From Halomonas icarae (GTDB lineage Bacteria > Pseudomonadota > Gammaproteobacteria > Pseudomonadales > Halomonadaceae): DNA of 64,000 bases. Shown here in pieces: positions 18,759-28,256 of the stretch. The number at the start of each line of letters is the position of its first letter. Positions within the stretch are counted from its first letter, which is position 1. The notes under the pieces were generated by a model. The model was not told the origin of the DNA, did not search any database, and saw nothing but the letters and a program-made list of their open reading frames with translations. The stretch spans positions 869,034-933,033 of the forward strand of contig NZ_WUTS01000001.1 of assembly GCF_009901955.1 (NCBI RefSeq), written 5' to 3'. Made by a program: the position numbers and the translations under genes.

Positions 18759-19040
18759 TCAGTAGAGTGCCTGCTCCTCGTTGACGACCTCACGAAGCAG
18801 CTCGAGGAAAAGCCTGTCGGCTTCACTGTGCTCCTCGGGATCCTCCGGGATATGAATGCTGGTAGTGTCCGATATCTCGTTGGCGATACGGGCCATGACC
18901 TCCTGAGAGTTGCCTTCAGGCACATGACGACGGGCGATTTCCAGCGCCTGGTCGAGAATTCGAGGATCCTGTAGCAGCTTCCTTATGAAACCCTGCAGTT
19001 CGTTGATGACGCGTGTCTTCTGAATTTCCGATGAGGACAT
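18759..19040 (-). CDS. Small soluble protein of unknown function
   Basis: A 93-residue acidic, helical protein (SEIQKTRVINELQGFIRKLL at the start, EADRLFLELLREVVNEEQAL at the end). No family was recognised and no signal peptide or membrane segment is present. The start codon is preceded by AAGGAGCACGCC, a good ribosome-binding site, and a hairpin follows the gene, so it looks like a real monocistronic gene. Neighbours (thiI, LapD-like) give no functional hint. Confidence 0.7.
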   Translation of the reverse strand: MSSSEIQKTRVINELQGFIRKLLQDPRILDQALEIARRHVPEGNSQEVMARIANEISDTTSIHIPEDPEEHSEADRLFLELLREVVNEEQALY

Positions 19041-19268
19041 GGCGTGCTCCTTGTGATAACCGGCCGTGTCGATGCTACGACGATAGCACGTTTACAGGAC
19101 GCATTGCTGATATCTTACGGTGGTTTCTGGGTAATGGAGATAGAGTAGGCCAGTCTGACTGAGGTGCCTGGTTTCTCTCGAATTACTTTGTATTTGACTC
19201 AGGGATGTTTGATCCAGTGGAGAAATCCTCACTCGTATCATCGCTCGGTGACCCGTTGGTTCCTCGCT

Positions 19269-21206
19269 TCACTCAATAGACCTCGCTTGGCTGCTGGGCC
19301 GGTTCAGCTGGCGGATGCCTGGACCGGTGACGCCCTTGATCCCGAGCTTGAAGATCATCTCGGCCTCTTTCAGGCTGGCGACACCCTCGGCAATGGCTAT
19401 CATGCCAATGGAGTGGCAGAGAGTGGCGATTCCCCGCAGGAGTGTCTGTTGATCCAGGCTCTCGTGAAGACCCTCGACCAGAGTGGCGTCGATCTTGATG
19501 TAGCTCAGACCCAAGCCCTCGAGGTCGGTGATACGGCGAAACTCGCGACCCACATGTTCCACACCCAATCGACAGCCGAAGAGCTGAAGCTCGCGACCCA
19601 GGCTGTGCAATGTCTCCAGGTCGTGGGTCAGCATGGCTTCCGGCACTTCGATCCAAAGCTGGCGTGCGGCTTCCCGATTGCCCTGGAGCAGATTGCGGAA
19701 GTCCAACATGAAACGACCTTCGCGCAGCGACGCCGGGGAGAGGTTGATGCCCAGCGGCATGCCGTGGCGGTTGATCTCGCGCAGTGTCTCGCGGGCCACC
19801 GCCAGGTCCAACAGAGGTTCGAATCCGAGGCGAGAGATCCAGGGCATGAAGATATCGGCCGGGCGCCACTCGCCCTTAAGGCGCAGACGCGCCGGGCACT
19901 CGAGGTGCAACAGCTGACCCTGAGTGTCGAGCACCGGATAGCGGCCTAGATATACGCCGCCATCGAGTGCCTGAGACAAGGCCTGGCGCCACTCGGCGTG
20001 ACTATTGAAAAGCGTCAGGCGCTGAGCTCCCTTGGCCACCAGCTGGACAAGATGGCCGCTATTCTCGGCATTGGCGAGTGCTCCGTCGAGGCTTGCCAGA
20101 AGGGCGCTCGGTTGGTCGCCCTGGGCGTAGGTGATCAACGCCGAAGGAAGCGTGAGGGTAGCCTCCTGCTGTGCCTGCTCGAGGGTTGTCAGTCGCTGGA
20201 TGATCTCCTCACCGATCAGCTTGGTGTCACTCGAGGAGGGGATCAACAGGGCGAAATCACTGCCGTTCAGGCGTCCGGCAACCCCTTCGCCCACCAGCGT
20301 GCCAACCTGTACGAGGCTCTGGCCCAATTCGTGCAATAGCCGGTCGGTTTCGGCCTGCCCCAGGCTTGCGTTGATCTTTCCCAGTCGTGACAAGCGCACC
20401 AGGGCAAGCGTGCCTGTAGCCCGATGATCACTGCGCCTGAGGGTATTGTGAAGGTGGCTCATGAAGGCTTTTCGATTGAGCACGCCAGAGACCGAGTCAT
20501 GCTGCAACCGCTTGCGAAGCAGGTCGATGCGTTCACTCTCACGGCCAAGCATCTCGGCCAGGGATTCGGAAAGGTGGTTCATGGCATTTACCACCTTTCT
20601 TACCTCGCGCAGGCGAGGTTCGGGCGTGGTGATAAACTGCCGGTTACCAATCTCATGGGCTTGCTTTACCAGGCGTCGCAGCGGTCGACGAATACTTCGC
20701 GCGACCCATGCGGCGAGGAATAGACCGACTATGCAGAGCATGCCGAACCAGCCGGCAAGCTTGAGCGTCGCGAGCCACAGCGGCCGATAGGCGATGCCGG
20801 GCTGGCTCTCGAGGGTCAGAGTACTGTAGCGGTTCAAGGGGTCATTAACGGTCGCATGGCCGGCCGGTGCTTCGATGTTGGCCAGGTTGACAAACCAACG
20901 CGGAACCTCGATAGACGGCTTGCTGTCCTCATGCAGGGCCACGACATTGCCTTGAGTGTCATGCAGTGCGATGCGGCGGTAGTGGCCGGAATCAAACTGG
21001 GTGGCCAGCAGTTGAGCGACGTTATCAGGGGTCATGTTTCCCTGGCTGATGGCCAGTGCCACAGCCTCGGCATTCAGACGGTTGCGTAGTTCGGCTTGCT
21101 GTTCCAACTGGAGTCGGAAACTGGTCATGCCAATATACAGGGTGCCGCTAAAGGCCAATAAGAGTACCAGGGCGATAGTCAGCCAGAGCTGCTTGATAAG
21201 CGACAC
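19269..21206 (-). CDS. LapD-like c-di-GMP receptor with degenerate GGDEF and EAL domains
   Basis: A 645-residue inner-membrane protein: TM1 (about 6-26), a periplasmic LapD/MoxY-type domain (to about 155), TM2, HAMP (about 180-230), GGDEF-like domain in which the active-site motif reads NGSDF, and an EAL-like domain in which the signature reads ECPARL. Both catalytic motifs are broken, as in Pseudomonas LapD, which senses c-di-GMP and sequesters the protease LapG to stabilise a surface adhesin. No lapG or adhesin gene is in the window. The GTG at 21206 is preferred: GGGGAG lies nine bases upstream and translation begins MSLIKQLWLTI; an ATG at 21245 would add 13 polar residues before TM1. Confidence 0.88.
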   Translation of the reverse strand: MSLIKQLWLTIALVLLLAFSGTLYIGMTSFRLQLEQQAELRNRLNAEAVALAISQGNMTPDNVAQLLATQFDSGHYRRIALHDTQGNVVALHEDSKPSIEVPRWFVNLANIEAPAGHATVNDPLNRYSTLTLESQPGIAYRPLWLATLKLAGWFGMLCIVGLFLAAWVARSIRRPLRRLVKQAHEIGNRQFITTPEPRLREVRKVVNAMNHLSESLAEMLGRESERIDLLRKRLQHDSVSGVLNRKAFMSHLHNTLRRSDHRATGTLALVRLSRLGKINASLGQAETDRLLHELGQSLVQVGTLVGEGVAGRLNGSDFALLIPSSSDTKLIGEEIIQRLTTLEQAQQEATLTLPSALITYAQGDQPSALLASLDGALANAENSGHLVQLVAKGAQRLTLFNSHAEWRQALSQALDGGVYLGRYPVLDTQGQLLHLECPARLRLKGEWRPADIFMPWISRLGFEPLLDLAVARETLREINRHGMPLGINLSPASLREGRFMLDFRNLLQGNREAARQLWIEVPEAMLTHDLETLHSLGRELQLFGCRLGVEHVGREFRRITDLEGLGLSYIKIDATLVEGLHESLDQQTLLRGIATLCHSIGMIAIAEGVASLKEAEMIFKLGIKGVTGPGIRQLNRPSSQARSIE

Positions 21207-21527
21207 GTCGATGTACTCCCCATGGGGTTGGCGTCCAGCAGCCACGCGTCATCTCAAATACCCAGGCGTAACGGCTGCGTCGTCGCAGACGAGAGCCGAC
21301 TGCCAGCTGAGCAGCTCGCGACGAATGGTTGGCACCAGTTTACAGTAGCTAACGTCAACTTACATCAGTTTACGAGAACGTCAGCAAGCGCCGAAGTCAA
21401 GGACGGGGGCGTGGCGGCTCAGATCTCGCACCCTCTCATCCTGCCGCACTTGGGCGTCTCGGCAGGCATGAGGGGGGATTGCGGCTTGTTCGTAATCATG
21501 TGGCCAGGCGTGCTGAGGGCGCTGAGC
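21207..21527. other. Gene-free interval between acyltransferase and LapD-like genes
   Basis: About 320 bp with no credible gene. It contains two copies of CAGTTTAC about 30 bp apart (near 21337 and 21366), each followed by an AACGTCA-like stretch, which may be part of the LapD-like gene's promoter region. I see no hairpin with a T-tract after the acyltransferase stop. Confidence 0.5.
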
Positions 21528-22742
21528 TCAGCGTGCCTCGCTCCTGGGTTCGTTCTGCGCCGCGCCTGGCGTAAAGGGGGCGCGCCCCGCCTTGTTGAGA
21601 ACCGGATTGGCGTACTGGGCCAGCCACCACTCCCGAAGCTCGGCAGGCACCTGAGCAAGCCGCGTCTCGAAGCGTTCGCGATCGGCCCCGGTGATCTCGC
21701 CGAGGTCGACAAGCTCCGCAGCGTGACCCAGGGTCTCCAGTGCCAGATAGTGGCTCGGGAAGAGCTGGTAGCCTTCCAGTACCTGCCGGTCGATCTCGGC
21801 GGCGACCTCATCGGGCGCCGTGAAATCGGCGCCGAGCGGGGTGCCGAAGGTGAGCTTGACGCGCCCCTTGTGGCCGGTGATGCCGGCAACAATGGAACTG
21901 ATGTCCTCGTACTGACCTTTTTCGTATTTGCCGAGTGTGTGCATCGCGTGCAGTTCGCGGGCCTTCTGTACGTCGCACGGGTCATACTCGTAGCTGATCG
22001 CGACCGGTACCAGGCGCAGTTCGCGAATCGCCTCGCCGAGGCTTGCCTGGCGATCCTCGGCCCGCCGCGACATCGTCATCATCTTGATGATCGCCGGGTC
22101 GGTGCCATCGATGCCGTCCTTGGCACGTCCCTCACGCTGGGCCATCCAGATGGAGTGATTGTCGCCGGTAATGGAGTGACGCATATAGCCGGAAAGCTTC
22201 TGGTAGGCGGCCAGCATGGCGCGTTTGCCACGTGCGCTGCGCGGCACGATGAAGCTCTTGTTGAGGCGCATCAGGTCGGTGACATAGGGCTTCTTGAGCA
22301 GGTTGTCGCCGATGGCGATGCGCACCGTGTTGCGACCCGCCAGGTAGAGGGCGTAGTTGACGAAGGCGGGGTCCAGGGAAATGTCGCGGTGGTTACCGAT
22401 AAACAGATACGCCGTTGCCGGGTCGAGCCTGTCGAGTCCGGCGGTGGTGAACTCATCGGTCGTGGTGCGAATCATCCGCTCCATGTAGCCGGCGATACGC
22501 TGCTGGAACTGCTTGATGCTTTGAACGCCACGCACCTGCCGGCGCAGCGCCAGGCTTGCCAGTCGACGCGAGAGGCCAGGCATCAGGCGCGAGAGTCGCG
22601 GCAGGCGATAGCGGGTCAGGGCATCGAGCAGCTCAGGCTCCTGGGTGAGGTTCGCTAGCACCCCCGCGACCTCGTCGTCGTTGAAGGGGCGGATGTCGGC
22701 CCAGGGGTCCTGAGCGCTGCTGTCGGGTCGGTTCTCGGTCAT
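21528..22742 (-). CDS. Glycerol-3-phosphate/acyl-glycerophosphate acyltransferase family protein
   Basis: A 404-residue PlsC-fold protein. The acceptor motif is present as GNHRDISLDPAF (His-Asp pair, one residue longer than the common HX4D), followed by FIVPRSARGKRAM and the MAQREGRAKDG block that corresponds to the substrate-binding FPEGTRS region. No clear transmembrane helix is seen, so it is probably a peripheral membrane enzyme of phospholipid or lipid metabolism. Its start overlaps the rdgC stop by four bases (ATGA), indicating coupled translation. Confidence 0.82.
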   Translation of the reverse strand: MTENRPDSSAQDPWADIRPFNDDEVAGVLANLTQEPELLDALTRYRLPRLSRLMPGLSRRLASLALRRQVRGVQSIKQFQQRIAGYMERMIRTTTDEFTTAGLDRLDPATAYLFIGNHRDISLDPAFVNYALYLAGRNTVRIAIGDNLLKKPYVTDLMRLNKSFIVPRSARGKRAMLAAYQKLSGYMRHSITGDNHSIWMAQREGRAKDGIDGTDPAIIKMMTMSRRAEDRQASLGEAIRELRLVPVAISYEYDPCDVQKARELHAMHTLGKYEKGQYEDISSIVAGITGHKGRVKLTFGTPLGADFTAPDEVAAEIDRQVLEGYQLFPSHYLALETLGHAAELVDLGEITGADRERFETRLAQVPAELREWWLAQYANPVLNKAGRAPFTPGAAQNEPRSEAR

Positions 22743-23671
22743 GGTGCTTGGGTGTCGCTTGCGGTGCCGGCCTCGCCGCCCAGCCAGGCAATGAGGCGTT
22801 CGGTGTTTTCGCCCAAAGCCTGGGCCATCAGTACGAAATCGGTATCCAGGCGCAGCAGGGCGTCATCGCCATCATCGCTGGCGTTGGCCTCGTCGATCAG
22901 TGCGTCGCCGAAGCGCAGCGACTTCAGCGCCAGGTCGTCATGCAGGACGAAGCTTAGCCGGCCCTCGATCTCCACCGCCAGCTTGCTGGCCTGCCGTCCG
23001 CTCTCCAGCAGCTGCTGGATCTCGTCGCTGTCGAGGTCGACCTGGCGGGCACGCAGTACGCCGTCATCGCCCTTGGCCTTAAGCTCCACCTGGTCACCCA
23101 CCACCAGATCGGCGGGGCGTGAGGCGGGGTCGGTAAGCCACTGGGTCATGGCGCGCATTGGCATTACCTGGGTTGCCAGTGGCGTGACCTTGAGACTGCC
23201 CAGGGTTTCCCGCAGCAGGTCGAGTAGCTCCTCGGCTCGCGTTCGCGAACTTGCGTTGACCCCGACCAGCCGGCGCCGGGTGTCCCACCAGAGGTCGATC
23301 TTCTGGCTGCGGACGAACGCACGAGGCAGCAGCTCCTCGACTACCTGCTCCTTGAGGGTGATCTTCTCCTGGCGGCGCAGCTTGCGCCCCTCGCGAGCCT
23401 CTACCTCGGCGGCGCGCTCGTCGACCTCTTCCTTGACGACGCTGGCGGGCAGCAGCCGTTCCTGACGCAGGGCGCTGAGCAGGCGTTGCCCCTGCAGCTC
23501 GTGAAGGCGGCTGGTGTCGGCACGACCGCCCGGGAAGGTCCAGCCAAGGCGGCGGGGATCCTGTCCGCCCAGCGGTCGCGCCGCCTGTTCGGCCAGGGCT
23601 TCTTCGAGCGTGGCGGCATCCAGCTCAGGTGCGTCGTGTAGCCGATAAAGGTGTAAGTGCTTGAACCACAT
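22739..23671 (-). CDS. rdgC: Recombination-associated protein RdgC
   Basis: Ring-forming DNA-binding protein that modulates RecA. The 310-residue product starts MWFKHLHLYRLHD and has family blocks GWTFPGGR, LLPASVVKEEV, FVRSQKIDLWWDTRRR and AMTQWL. Length matches E. coli (303). I chose the ATG at 23671 over an in-frame ATG 63 bp upstream because the MWF(K/R) N-terminus is conserved in the family; the ribosome-binding site is weak for both. It is divergent from the thioesterase gene and overlaps the downstream acyltransferase by ATGA. Confidence 0.96.
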   Translation of the reverse strand: MWFKHLHLYRLHDAPELDAATLEEALAEQAARPLGGQDPRRLGWTFPGGRADTSRLHELQGQRLLSALRQERLLPASVVKEEVDERAAEVEAREGRKLRRQEKITLKEQVVEELLPRAFVRSQKIDLWWDTRRRLVGVNASSRTRAEELLDLLRETLGSLKVTPLATQVMPMRAMTQWLTDPASRPADLVVGDQVELKAKGDDGVLRARQVDLDSDEIQQLLESGRQASKLAVEIEGRLSFVLHDDLALKSLRFGDALIDEANASDDGDDALLRLDTDFVLMAQALGENTERLIAWLGGEAGTASDTQAP

Positions 23672-23824
23672 GCAGCATTTTTCCCGGAGAAAAGGGTCGC
23701 CATTATCACCGAAGGGGCGCGAGGGTGCCAGCATCGATCATGAGTCAGGCATAAAACGAATGTTTGAATTTGGGAGGGGTGGATGCCTAGAATCGAGTCC
23801 TTTCAGGCCAAGGAGTGATGACCC

Positions 23825-24244
23825 ATGGATAGTCGAATTTCCTCTGTTTCAGTGCGCGTGCGTGGTTACCATCTCGATGGCTATGGTCACGTCAACAATG
23901 CCCGCTATCTGGAGTTCCTGGAAGAGGGGCGCTGGGCCTATTTCGATGATCGCCCCGAGCTTTTTCATCGTCTGCGGCGCGGTGATGTGGCCTTCGTGGC
24001 GGTAAATGTCAATATCGACTACTGCGCGGCAGCCGTGGCCGGCGATGATCTCAAGGTCAGCAGCAGGGTCTGCGAGCTTGGCACTCGTAGCGCGCGCATG
24101 GCCCAGGAGATTCATCGACGTGGCGATGATGCACTGATCAGTCGTGCCACCATTACCTTCGTGTTGCTCGACGTGGCCGCCAACCGTGCCATTCCCATCG
24201 AGGGGGAGCTGCATGAGCTGTTGGCTCCCCTCGTACTGGAGTAG
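23825..24244 (+). CDS. Acyl-CoA thioesterase of the 4HBT hotdog family
   Basis: A 139-residue single hotdog-fold protein with the 4-hydroxybenzoyl-CoA thioesterase/YbgC-type motif GYGHVNNARYLEFLEEGRW, including the usual Asp-to-Gly variation before HVNN, and the central VNIDYCAAA strand. Likely hydrolyses acyl-CoA; the substrate cannot be predicted. AGGAG (23811-23815) lies nine bases before the ATG. It sits between rdgC and gyrA with its own upstream region. Confidence 0.85.
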   Translation: MDSRISSVSVRVRGYHLDGYGHVNNARYLEFLEEGRWAYFDDRPELFHRLRRGDVAFVAVNVNIDYCAAAVAGDDLKVSSRVCELGTRSARMAQEIHRRGDDALISRATITFVLLDVAANRAIPIEGELHELLAPLVLE

Positions 24245-24294
24245 CGGTGGCGGGGCGGAACCTGAATAGTCAGCTCCCTTTGCCCGCGTCGGAG

Positions 24295-24303
24295 TGATAT
24301 GAT
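24295..24303 (+). promoter_or_regulatory. Extended -10 element of gyrA
   Basis: TGATATGAT, an extended -10 of the TGn-TATAAT type, lies 78 bp upstream of the gyrA start. No good -35 hexamer is present at 17 bp, which extended -10 promoters can tolerate. Confidence 0.45.
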
Positions 24304-24380
24304 GTGCGGCTGTAAATGGCGCCCCAGGCAACGCCACGGCGGGCGGCCAACCTCCTGCAGTGCAAAGGATTCGACGACCC

Positions 24381-27116
24381 ATGGGTGAGCTCGCCAGAGA
24401 GATTCTGCCAGTCAACATCGAGGACGAACTCAAGCAGTCGTACCTCGATTACGCGATGAGCGTGATCATCGGCCGGGCGCTGCCGGATGTGCGCGACGGC
24501 CTCAAGCCCGTGCATCGGCGCGTGCTGTTTGCCATGCACGAGCTCGGCAATGACTGGAACAAACCCTACAAGAAGTCCGCCCGCGTGGTGGGCGATGTCA
24601 TCGGTAAGTATCACCCCCACGGTGATAGTGCCGTCTACGACACCATCGTGCGCATGGCCCAGGAATTTTCCATGCGCCATGTGCTGGTCGACGGCCAGGG
24701 CAACTTCGGCTCCATTGACGGCGACAGTGCCGCCGCCATGCGTTACACCGAGGTTCGCATGGCGCGGCTCTCTCACGAGCTACTTGCCGATCTGGAGAAG
24801 GAGACCGTCGACTGGGTCGACAACTACGACGGCACCGAGCGTATCCCCGAGGTGCTGCCCACCAAGGTGCCCAACCTGCTGGTCAACGGCTCGTCGGGTA
24901 TCGCCGTGGGCATGGCCACCAATATCCCGCCGCACAACATGGGGGAGATCATCAACGCCTGCCTGGCATTGATCGATGATTACACCCTCTCCGTCGACGA
25001 TCTGATGGAGCATATTCCCGGCCCTGACTTCCCCACGGGTGGCATCATCAACGGCCGTGCCGGGATCCTCGAGGCCTATCGCACCGGCCGTGGGCGCATC
25101 TACGTGCGTGCCTGCCATACCATCGAGCATGATGAAAAGAGTGGCCGGGATCACATCATCATCGATGAGCTGCCCTACCAGGTGAACAAGGCGCGTCTGA
25201 TCGAGAAGATCGCCGAGCTGGTCAAGGAGAAGCGAATCGAGGGAATCGCCGAGCTGCGCGACGAGTCTGACAAGGACGGTTTGCGGGTGGTGATCGAGGT
25301 CAAGCGTGGCGAGTCCGGGGAGGTGGTGGTCAACAACCTGTTCGCCCAGACCCAGCTGCAGACCGTTTTCGGCATCAATATGGTGGCGATCGAAAACGGT
25401 CAACCGAAGATCCTCAATCTAAAGGAGATTCTCGAGGCATTCATTCGTCATCGTCGCGAGGTGGTGACACGGCGCACCCTGTACGAGCTTCGCAAGGCTC
25501 GCGAACGTGGTCACATTCTCGAGGGCCTCACCGTTGCCATCTCGAACATCGACGAGGTCATCGAGCTGATCAAGGCTTCGCCCAATGCGGCCGAGGCAAA
25601 GGAGAAGCTGCTTGCACGAGACTGGTCGCCCGGGCAGGTCACCGGAATGCTCGAGCGGGCCGGCGCCACCTCCTGCAAGCCCGAGGATCTCGAAGAGGGC
25701 TTCGGGCTCAATACGGCGGGCAGCGAGTATCGCCTGTCGCCGGCCCAGGCCCAGGCTATCCTCGAGCTGCGTCTGCACCGCCTGACAGGTCTCGAAACCG
25801 AGAAGTTGCTCGACGAATATCTCGGTATCCTCGAAAGGATCGCCGAATTGATGGCCATACTGGCGTCCGCCGAGCGTCTTCTCGAGGTGATCCGCGAGGA
25901 GCTCGTCGCGGTACGTGACCAGTTCGGCAATCCGCGCAAGACCGAGATTCAGGCCAGCCACCTCGACCTCTCCATGGAGGACCTGATCGCCGAGGAGGAT
26001 ATGGTGGTCACCGTGTCTCGCTCCGGCTATGCCAAGACCCAGCCGCTCTCGGACTACCAGGCCCAGCGACGCGGTGGTCGCGGCAAGTCCGCCACCGCCA
26101 TGAAGGATGAGGATGTCATCGAGCATCTGCTGGTGGCCTCGACCCATGACACCGTGCTGCTGTTCTCCAACCGCGGCAAGGTCTACTGGCTCAAGGTCTA
26201 CGAGATGCCGGCGGCCAGCCGTGGGTCACGCGGCAAGCCGCTGGTCAACATGCTGCCGCTGGATGAGGGCGAGTCGATCAATGCCATCCTGCCGGTGCGC
26301 GACTATGACCCCGAAAGCTATATCTTCTTCGCCACCGCCAAGGGGACGGTGAAGCGTACCAGCCTCGAGCAGTTCTCGCGGCCGCGCAGCGTCGGTCTGA
26401 TTGCCATCGATCTCGAGGAGGGCGACCGCCTGGTCGGTGCAGCCATCACCTCGGGTTCCGATCATGTCATGCTGCTCTCCTCCAATGGCAAGGCGATTCG
26501 TTTCGAGGAGGGAAATGTGCGGGCCATGGGGCGTACCGCGCGCGGCGTGCGCGGCATGCGCCTCCTCGACAGTGCCGAAGTGATCAGCCTGATTATCCCC
26601 CAGAGCCAGCTGATCGATGCCGAGGCCAGTTGTGATAGAAGGGCGGAGAGTGACGCCGAGATTGAAGGCGAGGAGGGAGCGTCCGTGGAGGCCGGTAATG
26701 GCGGCCAGATCTATATCCTGACCGCCTCCGAGAACGGCTACGGCAAGTGCAGTCGCCTCGAGGAGTTCCCGCTACGCGGTCGTGGCGGTCAGGGCGTCAT
26801 CGCCATGCAGACCAGCGAGCGCAATGGCTCGCTGGTGGCGGCCATGCAGGTCTACTCCTCCGATGAGATGATGCTGATCACCGACCGTGGCACCCTGGTG
26901 CGCACCCGTGTTGATGAGGTCTCGATCACTTCGCGAAATACCCAGGGCGTGATGCTGATTCGACTGGGTAACGAGGAGAAGCTGGTCAAGACGGTGCGCG
27001 TCGATGAGCCCGAGGAGTCGGAAGAGCCTGAGGGCGCTGGAGAGGCTGAAGGCGCAGATGACGCCTCCGCCGAGGCAGGTAACGAGGCTGCGGGGTCAGA
27101 CCCCGAAGAAGATTGA
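24381..27116 (+). CDS. gyrA: DNA gyrase subunit A
   Basis: Catalytic subunit of DNA gyrase, which breaks, passes and rejoins DNA to introduce negative supercoils. The 911-residue protein aligns without gaps to E. coli through the active site: S83 and D87 (quinolone-determining residues in the susceptible-type state) and Y122 in AAMRYTEVR. The GyrA box QRRGGRG and repeated C-terminal beta-pinwheel blades follow. Two acidic stretches are inserted late: one around residues 745-775 and a Glu/Asp-rich tail. The ATG at 24381 gives MGELAREI, matching family N-termini. serC follows after 31 bp. Confidence 0.98.
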   Translation: MGELAREILPVNIEDELKQSYLDYAMSVIIGRALPDVRDGLKPVHRRVLFAMHELGNDWNKPYKKSARVVGDVIGKYHPHGDSAVYDTIVRMAQEFSMRHVLVDGQGNFGSIDGDSAAAMRYTEVRMARLSHELLADLEKETVDWVDNYDGTERIPEVLPTKVPNLLVNGSSGIAVGMATNIPPHNMGEIINACLALIDDYTLSVDDLMEHIPGPDFPTGGIINGRAGILEAYRTGRGRIYVRACHTIEHDEKSGRDHIIIDELPYQVNKARLIEKIAELVKEKRIEGIAELRDESDKDGLRVVIEVKRGESGEVVVNNLFAQTQLQTVFGINMVAIENGQPKILNLKEILEAFIRHRREVVTRRTLYELRKARERGHILEGLTVAISNIDEVIELIKASPNAAEAKEKLLARDWSPGQVTGMLERAGATSCKPEDLEEGFGLNTAGSEYRLSPAQAQAILELRLHRLTGLETEKLLDEYLGILERIAELMAILASAERLLEVIREELVAVRDQFGNPRKTEIQASHLDLSMEDLIAEEDMVVTVSRSGYAKTQPLSDYQAQRRGGRGKSATAMKDEDVIEHLLVASTHDTVLLFSNRGKVYWLKVYEMPAASRGSRGKPLVNMLPLDEGESINAILPVRDYDPESYIFFATAKGTVKRTSLEQFSRPRSVGLIAIDLEEGDRLVGAAITSGSDHVMLLSSNGKAIRFEEGNVRAMGRTARGVRGMRLLDSAEVISLIIPQSQLIDAEASCDRRAESDAEIEGEEGASVEAGNGGQIYILTASENGYGKCSRLEEFPLRGRGGQGVIAMQTSERNGSLVAAMQVYSSDEMMLITDRGTLVRTRVDEVSITSRNTQGVMLIRLGNEEKLVKTVRVDEPEESEEPEGAGEAEGADDASAEAGNEAAGSDPEED

Positions 27117-27147
27117 GGGAGCTGACCCCAATGGAGAACCAGGACGC

Positions 27148-28251
27148 ATGACACGTCATTTCAACTTCTGCGCCGGTCCGGCGGCGCTGCCTACCGCGGT
27201 GCTGGAGCGGGCCCGCGACGAGATGCTCGACTACCGTGGTCACGGCCTGTCGGTGATGGAGATGAGCCACCGCTCGGCGGAGTATGTTGCCATCGCCGAA
27301 AAGGCCGAGGCCGATCTGCGCGAGCTGCTGGCGATCCCCGCCAACTATCGGGTGCTCTTTACCCAGGGCGGGGCGACGCAGCAGTTTGCCGCGGTGCCCT
27401 TCAATCTGCTGGGAAGCGGCGGCACCGCCAACTTCGTGGATACCGGCATCTGGAGCCGCAAGGCCATCGCCGAGTCGCGCCACCTGTTCGGTGATGCCCG
27501 GGTGGCGGCTTCGAGTGAGGCCAGCGGCAATACCCGGGTGCCGCAGCAGGGGGAGATCGAGCTCTCCCATGATGCGTCCTACCTGCATGTCACCGCCAAC
27601 GAGACCATCGGCGGACTCGCCTTCGACTATACCCCGCGGGGGGTGCGTCCGGACGGGGTCGAGGTGCCACTGGTCTGCGACATGTCCTCGTCGATCCTCT
27701 CCGGGCCGCTGGATGTATCGCGATACGGCGTTATTTACGCCGGAGCGCAGAAGAATATCGGCCCCGCCGGGTTGGTCGTGGTGATCGTGCGTGACGATCT
27801 GCTCGAGCGCGCACGCCCCGACATGCCCACGCTGTTTGGCTACAAGACCCTCGCCGAGGGCGGCTCGATGGTCAATACGCCGGCGACCTACAGCTGGTAT
27901 CTGGCAGGGCTGGTGTTCGAGTGGCTCAGGCACGATATTGGTGGCTTGCCGGCCATGGAAGCCATCAATGCGCGAAAGGCCGCCAAGTTGTATGCCGCCA
28001 TCGATGGCAGCGAGCTCTACTCCAACCCCATCGCGCCGGCGAACCGTTCACGCATGAATGTCCCGTTCGTGCTTGCTGATGAGCGACTGGACAAGCCGTT
28101 CCTCGCCGAGGCCGAGCAGGCGGGGCTCCTCAACCTCAAGGGCCACCGCAGCGTAGGCGGCATGCGGGCCAGCCTTTACAACGCCGTTCCCGAAGCTGCC
28201 GTGGATGCACTGATCGATTTCATGGCCGACTTCGAAAATAGAAAGGGCTGA
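27148..28251 (+). CDS. serC: Phosphoserine aminotransferase
   Basis: PLP enzyme of serine (and pyridoxal phosphate) synthesis converting 3-phosphohydroxypyruvate to phosphoserine. The 367-residue product has the N-terminal FNFCAGPAALP, EMSHRS and the PLP-lysine motif YAGAQKNIGPAG, and ends with the GHRSVGGMRASLYN block. Length is standard (362 in E. coli). It lies in the gyrA-serC-pheA order known from pseudomonads; pheA starts 5 bp after its stop. Confidence 0.97.
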   Translation: MTRHFNFCAGPAALPTAVLERARDEMLDYRGHGLSVMEMSHRSAEYVAIAEKAEADLRELLAIPANYRVLFTQGGATQQFAAVPFNLLGSGGTANFVDTGIWSRKAIAESRHLFGDARVAASSEASGNTRVPQQGEIELSHDASYLHVTANETIGGLAFDYTPRGVRPDGVEVPLVCDMSSSILSGPLDVSRYGVIYAGAQKNIGPAGLVVVIVRDDLLERARPDMPTLFGYKTLAEGGSMVNTPATYSWYLAGLVFEWLRHDIGGLPAMEAINARKAAKLYAAIDGSELYSNPIAPANRSRMNVPFVLADERLDKPFLAEAEQAGLLNLKGHRSVGGMRASLYNAVPEAAVDALIDFMADFENRKG

Positions 28252-28256
28252 ATATC

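Noticed and set aside
24600..24780. Possible quinolone-resistance substitution in GyrA
   Set aside because: S83 and D87 are both in the susceptible-type state and the surrounding sequence matches E. coli.
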